Source: Sclerotiophoma versabilis
Taxonomy: Eukaryota > Ascomycota > Dothideomycetes > Pleosporales > Didymellaceae
Length of the DNA stretch: 64,000 bases
Direction of reading: 5' to 3'
Assembly (NCBI GenBank): GCA_012274445.1
Contig: JAAROD010000093.1
Coordinates: forward strand, 2,232,001 to 2,296,000
In this document: piece by piece, positions 1 through 10,766 of the stretch
How positions within the stretch are numbered: the stretch's first letter is position 1
Layout: every line of letters begins with the position of its first letter
Notes under the pieces: model-generated
Database searches by the model: none
What the model was told of the DNA's origin: nothing
Seen by the model: only the letters and a program-made list of their open reading frames with translations
Translations under genes and position numbers: made by a program

Positions 1-2027
1 ACCCAATACCATACGATCAGCCACAGGATAACGCATGCCCACACTGCTAAACTCCACGGTGCGGTTTCCCATTGAACTGGCAGCTCTGGCGGAAGATTGA
101 CGAAGATAAAAAAGTAAACGCAAAACCCGAGTGCAAACCAGTTGAAGAGAAGTGTCACCAACTTTAAAATACCTGAATGAGGCTTTGTTGTGGAAGTGTT
201 ACAGCGGATTCTCCGTATTCGATAGAGGCATAATACGCCAATGCAGATGAGGTGAGAAGTAAGGATACACAAAACACCAAGCCGGCGCATTTGCTCGAAC
301 ACAATTCGGTAGTCTCGTAGAAGACAGAGAGCACCAGCGCCTGCCGTCAGGATTGAGGTCACAACGAGTGCGCTTCGAGGTGCGGGGGCTTTATCGGTCT
401 CGTCCAAAAAGTTAAGGCCTTTGGTGTCGGAGCTCCTACCAATAGCCATCATTTGGCGAGCGGTGCTTGCAAGAAGAGTCGTACCGCGCATGACGAAAAG
501 CGTAAGAAGTACTGCTGCTAGGAAGTAAGCTACGGGAGCGTAACTTGTTTTGAGCATAAAACCCGCCAAACCTTGTGGCGTGCTCATCTCGTTCTCACCA
601 ACACAGATTGCAACTGCCATAAGTGTTGCGAGGCCCATGGAAATCTCTAGCCAGTACGATAAGTGCATGACCCAAGGGACCAGGACAGCCGCATCCACGA
701 CTTCCTCTGAAATATGTACAACGAATCCAGAGCCAAGGAATGGTTGAATGAGTACGCCTTGTGAGATTAGCCATGTTACGTTGCCTTTCCATCCAGATGT
801 ACTGCTGAAGTGACGGTATGTCTCCTAAACTGTCATGTTGTATCCGTGGGTCTTGTAGCCGAGGACTAGAATGGTAATAAAGAAAAGCAAGAACCCGAGC
901 CAGTGACTAATGACGAAGAGTACGTGCAGAGCTGGGAGGTACTTCGAATTCTTCCAGTTGGCAGCCAAAGCGAGGATACTGGCAATAGCGGGGGTAACAA
1001 TTAACGCCCAAGGGATCCTGAGATAGATCTCCGGCTCCTGCGAGGAATAAATAAACTTTGACGATTTATCGGCCAGAGAGAAGACGAAGATAGCAATGTC
1101 CATGATAAAGAGCAGATTGATAATGAGGTTGATACCCATCCCGAGCAAGTGCGTCCACGCGCAGAGCCAACTCAATAAATGTGGCAGGCTGGAGGTTGTC
1201 CAAGATGTCTGATATGCGACTGTCCAGTAAAATGGCCCAGCATAGGTTGGGTATTCCCAAGCCATGTCAGCCAAGCTCTTGTTAATGAAAAGGTACCCAA
1301 CCAAAACGATGAAGTATGCCGCAAGGACGCCGGCAACTCCGCCGTTGGGTAAGGCAAGGGCGAGCAAGGGAAGAATTTGCTCCCAGATAGCCAGATGCAT
1401 AGATTGAAAGCCGAGAAGTCCAAACGAGAGGACTTTGCCGAAGCTCTTACTAGCTACATGCTTAAAGCAATGGGAGTGATCCGTAGTCACCTCTTCTTGA
1501 TTATGTTGGGGCACCCTTCGTCCAAAGCTGCGCTCGAATCGTTGGGGCAAGCCCATTCTTCCCCGGTCCTCCTGATCTGACTTGGAGTTGTTGATCTCTG
1601 CGGCGTTGAGTGGAGCTATCGGTGTGCTGTCCACTCTCCGCTCTTCTCGCCACTCTTGCGAGTCGAATGTGGACACTTCGGCCGAGTTGAAAGAAACTGG
1701 TGCTTGTAGGTTTGGTGGAATCGGAAGAGGTCTGGCCCTCGAAGTCTCTAAGCGCCGCCGCCAGTCTTTGACGCCAAGATCCGAATGTAATCTAGGTTGT
1801 CCTCGAGTTGTTGGAGGGACCATGTCGATCAGTCCATGTCTTGGGCCACGTCGAGTGGGTTGCGCCTTAGGGACAGGGTGACCTTCTTGGCCGACGGTGC
1901 TGCGCCAAGTGTTCTCGTCGTAGTTAGAGCCTGATACGTCGCAGCCTTCTGGGTGCGAAGGCACATGATCAATGAGAGGGATATGTCCTGCGGGAGCTGG
2001 GGCCTGCGGTAGCCTGGAAGTAGTCAT
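1..2027 (-). CDS. APC-family amino acid/choline-type permease, 3' end outside window, one in-frame TAG
   Basis: Membrane transporter of the amino acid/polyamine/organocation family. Fungal members of this branch import amino acids, GABA or choline. The ATG at 2027 has A at -3. About 190 hydrophilic residues precede the first membrane segments. Hydrophobic helices then follow in typical APC order, with a conserved aromatic stretch before 'LADMAWEYPTYAGPFYW'. The frame meets a TAG at 825-827, then stays open in the same frame to base 1 with clear family sequence ('HISEEVVDAA', 'STARQMMAIGRSSD'). No legal intron removes the stop: the only GT...AG pair there spans 26-29 bases and would shift the frame. 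So this is either a recent nonsense allele, a sequencing error or a read-through gene. The C-terminus lies left of the window. The substrate is not predictable. Confidence 0.75.
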
Positions 2028-2420
2028 GATATTTTAATAATGTGTGTACAAACAATATAAAGTGAAGGCTGAGCTGGAAGATTGGTGATACTGACGCCGA
2101 GGACTGAAGATTTACCGCTCATTACGTGAATAGGAACTATTGTTTGCTTTGCCGTAAGTGGGCAATGACGTAACGCGCTGAGGAAAGCCCAGCGAGTAGG
2201 CGCACCTCCACCTGGGCTGCACCTTCGAAGCCAGTCACTCTATTTGCCATCTCGAGCTTGCCACTTTCCTGTACATTTTGTGAGCTCGCTGTGAAAGAAG
2301 AAGCAGCAAAAATTCGCACTGAGCTAGTCCACGTGAGATAGCTCTCGAGCCCTTGTAGAAATTAGTAGGCCAACATCCTGCTGCTAGGCACCACGTTACC
2401 ATCGAAGCTCCATCACCATC

Positions 2421-3498
2421 CATCCAGACCACCGCGAGCTCTAGGTCGAGGTTATAGTCGACGGTGAGACGTCACAAGAGTACACTGGCGATGAAGAGCA
2501 AGATACCAAAGAGGTCACCAAATATGTGCAAGCCAATTCTGGAGCCTACTTCGCAGTCCGACATACTATACCCAAGGCGCTTTTTGCCGAACATAGCGTG
2601 CGAGTTGTCACTGAGGTTGATGGTATCGAAATGAGGAGAAATATATACAATAATAACGACTTCCGACAACGGACGGGTCTCACGGTGACCCGGGACACAA
2701 CCGTAGCGCGGGTCAACGGCTTGGACATGGGCCAGAAGTTCCAGTTCACCGAGATGAAGCCTGGTAAGTCTATGATTTTGTTGCGAATGCATCTATTGAC
2801 CTTTGAAATTACAGTTGAATCAAAGCAAGTCGTTAATAAAGCCATGGGGAAGGGCACGATCAATGTAGTCGGATATCGGTGCTCTTCTACGCGATCGAGA
2901 AGATGCAGGAGATTGCCATGAACGACCGAACCCCAACCTTGCAAGCCCACGACACTGTTCTGGAGAGGGTTATGAAAAGATCTTCCCTTACACACAGCGC
3001 GCAGTGAGTCCTCTGCCATGTACAGAGGGTGTCCACGAGTCAGTACGGATCATTCGAAGGCTTGGCCCACTGCAGCCCATCTCAAAGACATCCTGGTGGG
3101 ACTTCGAATACGCCGATCTTGAAGACCTCCCTTTTGCAGTTTTCTATTTCAAGTATCGGTCGCTGGGTAGGTGCAAAACGCGCCAGTGACCTTCAATATG
3201 CTGACGGCCATGATGTTTCTTGGCACGATTCCGCGCACACCCAGCTCCACGCCTAAAGACTGGCCAGTCGAAGAGTTGACTACGGCTGAGCTTGATAAGT
3301 TGGTGAATAGATATTGATTAAGTTTGGCTTTTGCTACCTCGTCAAAGCTTATTGACGCATCTTTAGGCAAACGAAGCCAACGCTCGGCGTGTCGAGCAGC
3401 AGAAGGCGCCTACGATAAAGCGCGAGCGTGAGGTGTTTCATGGCTTTGAAGATGGTGAAGAGCCTACTATACTGGAAGAGAGATCCGCAAAGCGCTAA
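2421..3498 (+). pseudogene. Decayed DUF7918-type fungal gene
   Basis: Remains of a gene for a fungal protein of the DUF7918 kind (function unknown). Recognisable blocks, in order: an N-terminal 'VEVIVDGETSQEY' block followed by 'VTKYVQANSGAYFAVR' (to about 2580); 'GQKFQFTEMK' just before a good intron (GTAAGT...TACAG, 2764-2814); 'GKGTINV' after it; 'DLPFAVFYFKYRS' near 3120-3165; 'TPKDWPVEELTTAELDKLV' near 3255-3305; and a C-terminal 'KREREVFHGFEDGEEPT' ending at TAA 3496-3498. It is broken by TAG at 2442-2444, no usable ATG, at least one frame change near 3165, and lost homology around 2880-3000. The family call rests on remembered block order and spacing, so it is moderately sure. The decay is directly visible. 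Confidence 0.6.
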
Positions 3499-5433
3499 AA
3501 GCTACCGGGTGAAGGAGATAAGATCATCGTGCCTGACACCTTTCAAGGGATAAGATGACAACAAGAGGACAGTGTGCATTACCAGAGTCCTAAGTAACGA
3601 TTTCCGAGTACATAAAGGACGATCGAAGGAAGACCGGATGGTTTTCATGCGAGATAGGACTGTTTCAGCAAACTAAAGATTGGTCTCTTAACAAGAAATG
3701 GGTTCGCTGGTTCAGAAACAGAATAATCCTATGGAGTTACAATGCAATCAATGTGAGGATCCACTCGGAGTATCCTAAATTACAGTATCTGTTCTCATCG
3801 ATTTCAGGCAAGCCGAGGACCAGGCTCACAAAGAGCCTGGGCTGCTCCACCAGGCCCTGAAGGAGTCTGTTGAAACCAACTCCAATTTCCCATTTGGTGT
3901 CAAGACGTACGTAACAGCCTCGGTGTACATAGCGTCAAGGTCGCGCTAAGGGTCGAAGGCGAGTATACGCGCTTGATGGGTTCACTTCGAGAGCAATATA
4001 GCGAAGAATGTTGTCTAACAACTGCCCTGAAAAGTACTACGAGTGTCGGCAAGAGAAGGATGGGACAACAACCCAGGCTCTCTAGCTGTCAATCTGGAAA
4101 TTGCTTCCCACGAGTTCTCGACTCGTCCCACATAGTCATTCACATGAGAGTGCACAACCCATCAATGACCTACCGCCACATCACGTTGGAAGCATGTGAA
4201 AAATTTCGGTGCTCTTTAAGCCATCATGAATGTCCGTCCAGGTCCAGACACCAGGCAGCTCCGTCTTCCAAATTTGTGTGCTGCAACATCACTGCGCTGG
4301 AATGGCTCGTCAATATTGCCTAGAGCAGTGTGAGTCAAGCTCACACCAACCCAGAATCTTATCTGACCAATAGCTAGGCTTGAAACAACTAGAACCCAAG
4401 ATGTGTAAGGCAGACGGTAGACACTGTCATGGTTTCGGCTTCCCAGACGGTTATTACCATCCTTTCGTAGTCTTTCACTTCAGATGACGGTAATCCGGTA
4501 AGTACTCCGTTCTTGCTTTTTAAGATTTTGGCACGCTGAAAATCACTGGAGGCAGTCATAACCCTAGTTATCGTGCCACACACGTGCAGTCCAGTCTCTC
4601 CAAGATTCCAGCTACGAACAGCACAAAGAAACCGGAGCCTAGCAAAGGCAATTCATATCATATAGGTAAATTCTGTTGCCAGTGATTCGCAGTAGAGATT
4701 GCTGACAGAGCTACAGGCAAGGATGGATTCTCGAAAGATGAAGATGGACAGAAAGAAATAATGGAAGGCGCAGGTAAAGCAAGAATGTGGCAAGGTTGAC
4801 GCCTAGGAAGATAGCGATCATGGTTGAAAAGAGGATATTCATGTGTCTCTATGTCCCTAAGAACGAAGAGGTGATGAAGTTGTCTTGAGTTTGTGGTGCA
4901 CTGATTGAAGGCCGTCGTTAGAACGCGATTCTTCTCAGAATGACAGATCAGTCTGGCACAAACTGCTGACGAATGAAGACTATTTCTCTACATAAGTTCT
5001 CTACATAATAACGAGATAATCCCCAGCACCTTCAGTAAAGTTGTATGTATGACCTCCTACGAAAGCTGTGAAGTTCAACGAAGCACTGCCGAACAAGCTT
5101 TCTGGCCCCACACATCCCGACTAGCGCCCACGGGAAGACATCACTTCGACATCATGCCGTGAACGTCCAATCAATCATAATCGCGGAGATAACGCGAACA
5201 AATCGAGACTTTAAACGCACCACAGTATGCCGGACATAATGCCGACTTATAGTTCAGGACCCTGACAGATGATGAGCTGGAAGCACAAACATTCGTCATG
5301 ACCCAGCGTCACCAGCACATTTGCTTCCAAGGGCGCCGATAGCTCTCAGTACAAGTAGCATTCTTGGTATCAATCGATATTACCTTCCCCGTTATTGTTG
5401 ATTTCCAAGCAGTCCATCGACCAGCCCGCAATC
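3499..5433. other. Gene-free stretch
   Basis: No frame here has family-like sequence. Short open frames at 3973-4323 (+) and 4389-4583 (-) show no recognisable motif and no convincing splice partners. The stretch may hold more decayed material following the DUF7918 remnant, and the promoter of the gene starting at 5434. Confidence 0.5.
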
Positions 5434-6851
5434 ATGGACCCCAACAACGCGAATTCCAAGACACGCAAAACACCGCAATATGCCATGTACCAGCGGCACA
5501 ACTTTTGGAAGAGCAATGGGGGCGAGAATCCACTCTTCAATACCGGTACTCGCCTCTCCCTCCACTACTTGTAGGACCATCCTAACGCACCCCAGACCCC
5601 GGCAAGCTTGAAGAGCAGGCCAAAACTAAACTCACCCAGAACGGCTGGTACTACGCGTCCTCGAACGCAGGCCAGTCACACACGCACACAGCGAACCGTC
5701 AGGCATTCTACCGCCACCGCATAATCCCACGCATGCTTGTAGACACCAACAAGCGCGACACCAAAACCAGCATCTTTGGGCACGAAGTAAACGCCCCAAT
5801 TGGTTTCGCGCCGGTGGGCATTAACAAAATCTACCACCCTGCAGGCGAACTACCCGTTGCATCCGCAGCGGGCAGCCTGGGACTTCCCTACGCCCTATCC
5901 ACAGCAGGCAGCCAGCCGATCGAAGACGTAGGCGCAGCGAACGAGTCCGGCGCAGCCAAGAGCCCTGACGGGAGCGGCAGTGCCGTGCGGTTTTTCCAGC
6001 TGTACATGCCGCACGACGATGCGCTGACGCGGTCGCTGCTGCAGCGCGCCGTCGACTCTGGCTTCTCAGCGTGCATCCTCACCCTCGATACGTGGCAGCT
6101 GGGCTGGCGCCACGACGATGTCGCATCGAGCAACTACGCTTTTTACCACGGCATTGGCGCCGACTTGGGACTCAGTGACCCGGTTTTCCAGCGCCGCCTC
6201 AAGGAAGCAGGTATAGACCCCAAGACACAGCCCAACGAGGCCGGAGCCATGTGGATTGACAACGTGTGGCACGGGCGCGCGCATACGTGGGAGAAAGCCG
6301 TGTGGGCAATGAAGCTGTGGAAGGAGTTGAGCGGCGGCAAACCGTTTTGTCTGAAGGGCATCCAGAGCGTCGACGACGCCCAGAAGGCCGTCGAGCATGG
6401 GTTCGATGGAATTGTGGTATCGAACCATGCGGGCCGGCAGGTCGATGGTGCCGTGGCGAGTCTAGATGCGCTGGAGAAGATAGTCGACGGTATGTTCTCA
6501 CTCTCTCTCTTATCCATCAATCTCCATCATCAGTCCCACTAACCCCCCGCAGCCGTCGGCGCAAAAACAACCATAATGTACGACTCGGGCATACGCTCTG
6601 CATCCGACGTGTTCAAAGCGCTCGCGCTCGGGGCACAGTTCGTCTGGGTGGGCCGGCTGTGGATCTGGGGGCTCGCCATCATGGGCGAGACGGGCGTAGA
6701 CCACGTGATGCGCTCGTTGCTCGCGGATCTGGATATCCTGATGAACGTCGCGGGCTACACAAGTGTTGACGCGATCAAGAAGGCTGGGCGTGGGGCGCTG
6801 GATAGTGGGGAGAAGAATTACCAGCTTTTGCCCATTCCGAGTAAGCTTTAG
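5434..6851 (+). CDS. FMN-dependent alpha-hydroxyacid oxidoreductase (lactate 2-monooxygenase-like), apparent 1-base deletion
   Basis: FMN-dependent enzyme of the lactate oxidase/lactate 2-monooxygenase family, oxidising an L-2-hydroxy acid. Proposed exons: 5434-5545, a second exon starting at 5597 or 5641 and ending at 6489, and 6553-6851. The second intron is GTATGT...CGCAG, 63 bases. Family blocks are clear: 'NGWYYASS'-type start of the barrel, 'PIGFAPVGINKIYHP', 'RFFQLYMPHDD', 'LTLDTWQLGWRHDDV', then 'VVSNHAGRQVDGAVASLDALEKIVD' in two parts with the catalytic His of SNHAGRQ, and 'MYDSGIRSASDVFKALALGA' with the phosphate-binding region. At 5638-5642 the family-like frame before it (LEEQAKTKLTQ) and after it (GWYYASSNAGQ) differ by one base. 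Splicing to the AG at 5640 would bypass this at the cost of about 14 conserved residues. About 360-375 residues. Confidence 0.8.
5546..5640 (+). other. Intron 1 with two alternative acceptors
   Basis: The donor GTACTC at 5546 can pair with AG at 5596 (51 bases, branch CTAAC at 5584) or AG at 5640 (95 bases, branch ACTAAAC near 5626). Only the second keeps the downstream frame open. The first retains the family-like residues but runs into the frameshift. Confidence 0.55.
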
Positions 6852-7454
6852 TGAGTGGGTTGTGGTGCTGTGTGGTGTGGTGCTGTGTGGTGTGGTGAGT
6901 AGGCAGTGTAGTGAGTAGTCAGGCAATGGATAGCAAGTGCATAATAGTGTAGACATGAACATTGTGTGTGTGCCTAGCGAGTCTGCACTGGAGTTGGCGT
7001 CAGAGAGAAAGCACGCGGAGTGGTCACTGGAAGAGCGTGTCCTTACTTTCGGCAAATTCACTGTTCCTCTTCCAGCAGCATATACCGTGTCACGGAACCG
7101 GGGAGACATCCTTGTGGCGTGTAGAGCTTGCGTGTCATGGCTGGGGCGTGATCGAGTTGGCTTAGCACGGGTTCCCACTGCAACACTCACAAGTCTGAAC
7201 GTCACGTCACATCACGTCACGTCAAGGCTAGAGAGGAGCTGAATTGAAAAGATAGTTAGCTAGGGGATGGCGACAGGATACGACGCCAGGTATCTTTGAT
7301 CGTGATCGTGACTTTGACAGTGCCCATTTCCACATCTTCGTAACCCTAACCGTGACCGTAACCTCGTCCAACAGACAAATAGACCCTAACCGCCCGCAAT
7401 CATGTTCATGGTATGAAAAACATTACTCGACCGTACCCAGTTCTAGACCTGTTC
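6852..7454. other. Intergenic, convergent 3' ends, GT-rich microrepeats
   Basis: Lies between two convergent genes. It contains a GTGTGGTGTGGTGCT-like microrepeat at about 6855-6900 and short CACGTCA repeats near 7201-7225. No gene recognised. Confidence 0.5.
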
Positions 7455-9177
7455 TTATTTGTCGCTCGTGCGCGTCTCCAGCTTGGTCTTGTCGCCGGAC
7501 GTGTCCTTGTCGTCGGACTTCTCGGTCGCAACAGACGAGGGCGACTCGGTGACCTCGGTGGCGTTGGGCCCGGGGGTGCCCTCGCGCTTGGCGTCATCTT
7601 TGCTGAACTTGTTGACCTGGGAGTCGAGGTCTTTCTCTTCGTCGTCGTTGTTGAACATGTCATTGTCTGCGCCGTCGGTTTTAATTTCAGTACCATCGCC
7701 TAAAAGAATAATGCGGCCACCCGTACCGGAACTCGGCCTAAACCGGTGATCAAGGTCCATGTCATGCTCATCGGGGCTATCGTCAATGTTGTGGTGGACT
7801 CCGGGGCCGCGGAACTCGGCTACATTCATGTATTAGAATTGAATTATTCTTCAGCCTCAGGGGCCGTCGGAGCAGGATCTTCAGACTTGCCGTACTCTGG
7901 CGGCGCACATGGGCCCTCTCCGTTTGCAACCCTCTTTGCGATGTCCTCATACCACTGCTCCTTGGTGCGCCCCTGGAGCAGACCAATGATGGTGATGGTC
8001 ATGTTATCGCAGCCAACGCCCCCGGTGTCGCTGTTCGAAGCCAAGCAGTTGTCCATCATGTTCTCGCAAATAGAAGCGAGATCCTGCTTTGCCACAATCC
8101 CGCGCCTAACAAACTCGATCACAGCTTGGGAGGACTGCACGTCCCAGATGCCTGGAAGAATTAGCCAATGAGTTCATGTGCGGAGTCTATCAGGCCTACC
8201 ATCGCAAGCAACGACGAGGAATTCGTCGTCGGCGTTGATCTCGTGTATCTCAACATCAGGGAATGCGGTAACGATCTGCTGCTCGGGGGGAAGATCGGCG
8301 CTCTTCTTGAACTCGAAGTCACCTATCGCGCGGGACAGGGCCAGATTGCCGTTTACGCGGCCAAAGTCAACGAAGCCTCCTGCGGCCTGGATACGTGCCT
8401 TCTCGGCTAGGAGGTGTTAGCGCATTTCATTGTCAATTTGGTGGAGCGGCTCACCCTCGTTCTGGGGCTTGTGGTCGAAGGAAAGCGGCTTTGCGCGGCC
8501 TTTTACACCCAAGACTGTACGCGAGTCACCGGAGTTGGCCTGGCTGTGTCAGATTGCTGCCGTGGAGAGTCGTGTGCCGCTACTTACAACGTAGATCTTG
8601 TCCTTGGAGAGGATGCCGACTGATGCTGTACAGCCAGAGACCTCTTCCTCGTATCGCGGATCTGTTCGGGGGGTCAGCGGGCCTTCAGCAGGCGGACAGA
8701 GGCATGTGTGACATACCGCTCAAGATGGCGCGGTCAGTGGCGAGGAAGCCGTCCTGGAGGGCCTTTTTTATGTCGCCCTCCTTGAAGGCCTCTTGTTTTG
8801 CGACGATCTCGTGCAGGTGCTCGCCGGTGTAGATGGCGACCTTGTCGCCGCCGTGGCCGTCGTAGACGCCGAAGAAGGCCAGTCGCTTGTCGGCCTCGCT
8901 GGGCTTGCCCTCGACGGCGGCCTGGAGGTCGAGGATGCAGGCGTGGGCATCCTCCATGCTGATGCGCCAGCCCTGCATCGAGGAGGTGCCGAAGATGAAG
9001 TGCTCGCCATCGCCGGACTCTGATTTCTGGGAGGGTTGTCAGCAGCTGTGCACGCACGTCTTCAGCCCCGCGCGCGTCGCGGCCGTGGTGGTGCTGTGTT
9101 TTCCATCGCGGTGCGGGGGCGGGGCGGCTGTGGGCGCCTACCTTGTCGACGACGGGCTCGGAGAGTGTCTGGCCCAT
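7455..9177 (-). CDS. PTC2: Type 2C protein phosphatase (PTC2/PTC3 type)
   Basis: Mg/Mn-dependent Ser/Thr phosphatase, in yeasts a negative regulator of stress MAP kinase and DNA-damage signalling. Seven exons on the minus strand: 9142-9177, 8717-9026, 8588-8661, 8455-8539, 8200-8406, 7891-8151, 7455-7819, giving 445 residues. The N-terminus MGQTLSEPVVDK is the family start (possible N-myristoylation glycine). Motifs in order: 'MQGWRISMEDAH', metal-binding 'VYDGHGG', 'GFVDFGRVNGNLALSRAIGD', 'VACDGIWDVQSS', 'GCDNMTIT'. An acidic tail follows 'PCAPPEY' and 'AEFRGPGVHHN'. Four internal introns are 48-55 bases, the first is 115. The last intron is GC-AG: only that splice joins the two halves of the conserved EYAEFRGPG segment. 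Catalytic domain intact. Confidence 0.92.
7820..7890 (-). other. GC-AG intron in the PP2C gene
   Basis: Read on the minus strand, the intron starts GCAAGT at 7890 and ends TGTAG at 7820, 71 bases, with a CTAAT branch-like site. If retained, the frame reads about 15 extra residues and hits TAA, producing a protein lacking the acidic C-terminal tail. A strong GC donor (GCAAGT) fits known GC-AG introns. Confidence 0.75.
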
Positions 9178-10766
9178 GGTGTCTGGTGCCTGGTGCCTGG
9201 TGCCTACGAGGGCCGTGGGGCGCGGAGGGAAGGAATAGGGAGGAGCAGCGGAATCGCGTTCATGCAATTGTGAGCCGTCACTCGAGTGCTGTGTGGGGTG
9301 GTCGGAAGTCGGCAAGCGCGGGCGGCTGCAGCTGTCTGGACGGGGCCAGGGGTGCGGTGAAGGGAACAGGAGGGGGAGGGGAGGGGGAGAAGGGGGGAAT
9401 TGCGTGTCTGGCTCGCTAAGGAGGAGGTAAACAGGTGCTGTTGGTGTTGAGGCGGAGTGACGCTCCCAATCTCTCGCCGCTCGACAGCCAGCGCGCTAGT
9501 ATGGGCCTAGCTAGACCTTGCAACGTCAGGGAGAGATGACGGAACCGGCTGCATTTTCTGCGCGCCCGCCCTGCGTGTGACGCTATTCTGCCACCGCTGC
9601 CTGCGCGCCCCTCGCTGGTGGGCGCTGCGCTGGACGCTGGACGCTGGACGCAGGCCGCTGGACGCAGGCCGCTGGACAGCAGCCTGAGCCTGGCTCTGCG
9701 CTTCCCAGCCGCTCCCCAGACGCTTCTTTGCCGCCGCGTGTTCGCAGAGCTCGCGTGCCGTCGCACAAGGTTGAAAACTCAATTCGGTTGCCAATTCCAA
9801 AATCGAGACCACCTACGCTACTGCGGCTGACAACACCGCCTCAGGCCCAGGCATACTTTTCGATAATCCCGCTCCTGTTCATCTGCCTCCGTCCCAACTT
9901 ATCTCCAGTATGGGAGCTGACGAGGCAGCACCTTCTCATCTCGGACCTACCGCAGATACACGGTCATTGGCCTGTGTCAAAGGCAGCGACGGCCTGCCCC
10001 ACCAGTTCAGCCATGTGTCTTCTACCCCCGTCATCCTTTGCATTGGTGTCGCACAAGACGTTTAGATGGAGGGTTTAGTCCAATCTTTGAAGAAAGCAAC
10101 TTGTGCAGTGCTTGTTGACTGGCGTGCTAGAAAGTAGAGACCAGATCTGCCCTACTCACCACCTACCTTCACCGCGTCCTTGTCGCACCACATGATTGCA
10201 GCGTCGGAGAAAACACCTCCATGCCCATAGTGTTGACATTGTCGACTGCCTCGTGTAGTTATACTGCTGAAGACACATGCTTCAACATCGTGCTTTCACG
10301 TGCTCGGTTGCACGACTCGCGTCTCAAAGCTAAGCAGAAGCTCTTCAGGAGCCTCGATGAGTTATCTGATCATCTTATCAGCGCACGTGAGCTGTGCGAC
10401 AATGAACCTCGGCATCTCGACACCATCTCGCTAGCCTTTTCGAGCAACCATCCGGGGGTCTATTGGACCCGTGGGGCGAGACACGGGGAGCGCGCAGAGC
10501 ACCGCGTCCGTTTCCTGAGACAGCGTGGGGAGTGCCGATGCGCACTTTACCGCAATGGTGCAGGCCTTCCGAATAGACGCGCTTTTTCGGCGCTTTTCGA
10601 GCCTCAGTCCAAGAGCCGCGAGCTCAATGCCTCGGTGTTTACTAGCGCGTTTGCAGCGAGATCGGCTGCCGAGGGATCTCGACTGTGTTGACGTACTGCA
10701 TACATAGATCAGCTCCCCTACCTTTTTTCCATTCTTTGTTCATCATCACACCGCACATCAACCACC
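9178..10766. other. Divergent promoter region, PTC2 / acyl-CoA oxidase
   Basis: Separates two divergently transcribed genes. It contains a short GCTGGACGC-type tandem repeat around 9627-9680. Open frames around 9730-10078 and 10221-10691 have no recognisable domain and look incidental. Confidence 0.5.
10407..10674. promoter_or_regulatory. Three CCTCGG boxes upstream of acyl-CoA oxidase
   Basis: CCTCGG occurs at 10407-10412 and 10630-10635, and its complement CCGAGG at 10669-10674, within 360 bases of the oxidase ATG. CCTCGG is the core bound by FarA/FarB-type fatty-acid regulators in filamentous ascomycetes, so fatty-acid induction is plausible. Three copies of a 6-mer could also arise by chance. 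Confidence 0.5.

Noticed and set aside
825..855. Intron spanning the permease stop
   Set aside because: Candidate GT...AG pairs give 26-29 bases, below the fungal minimum and out of frame.
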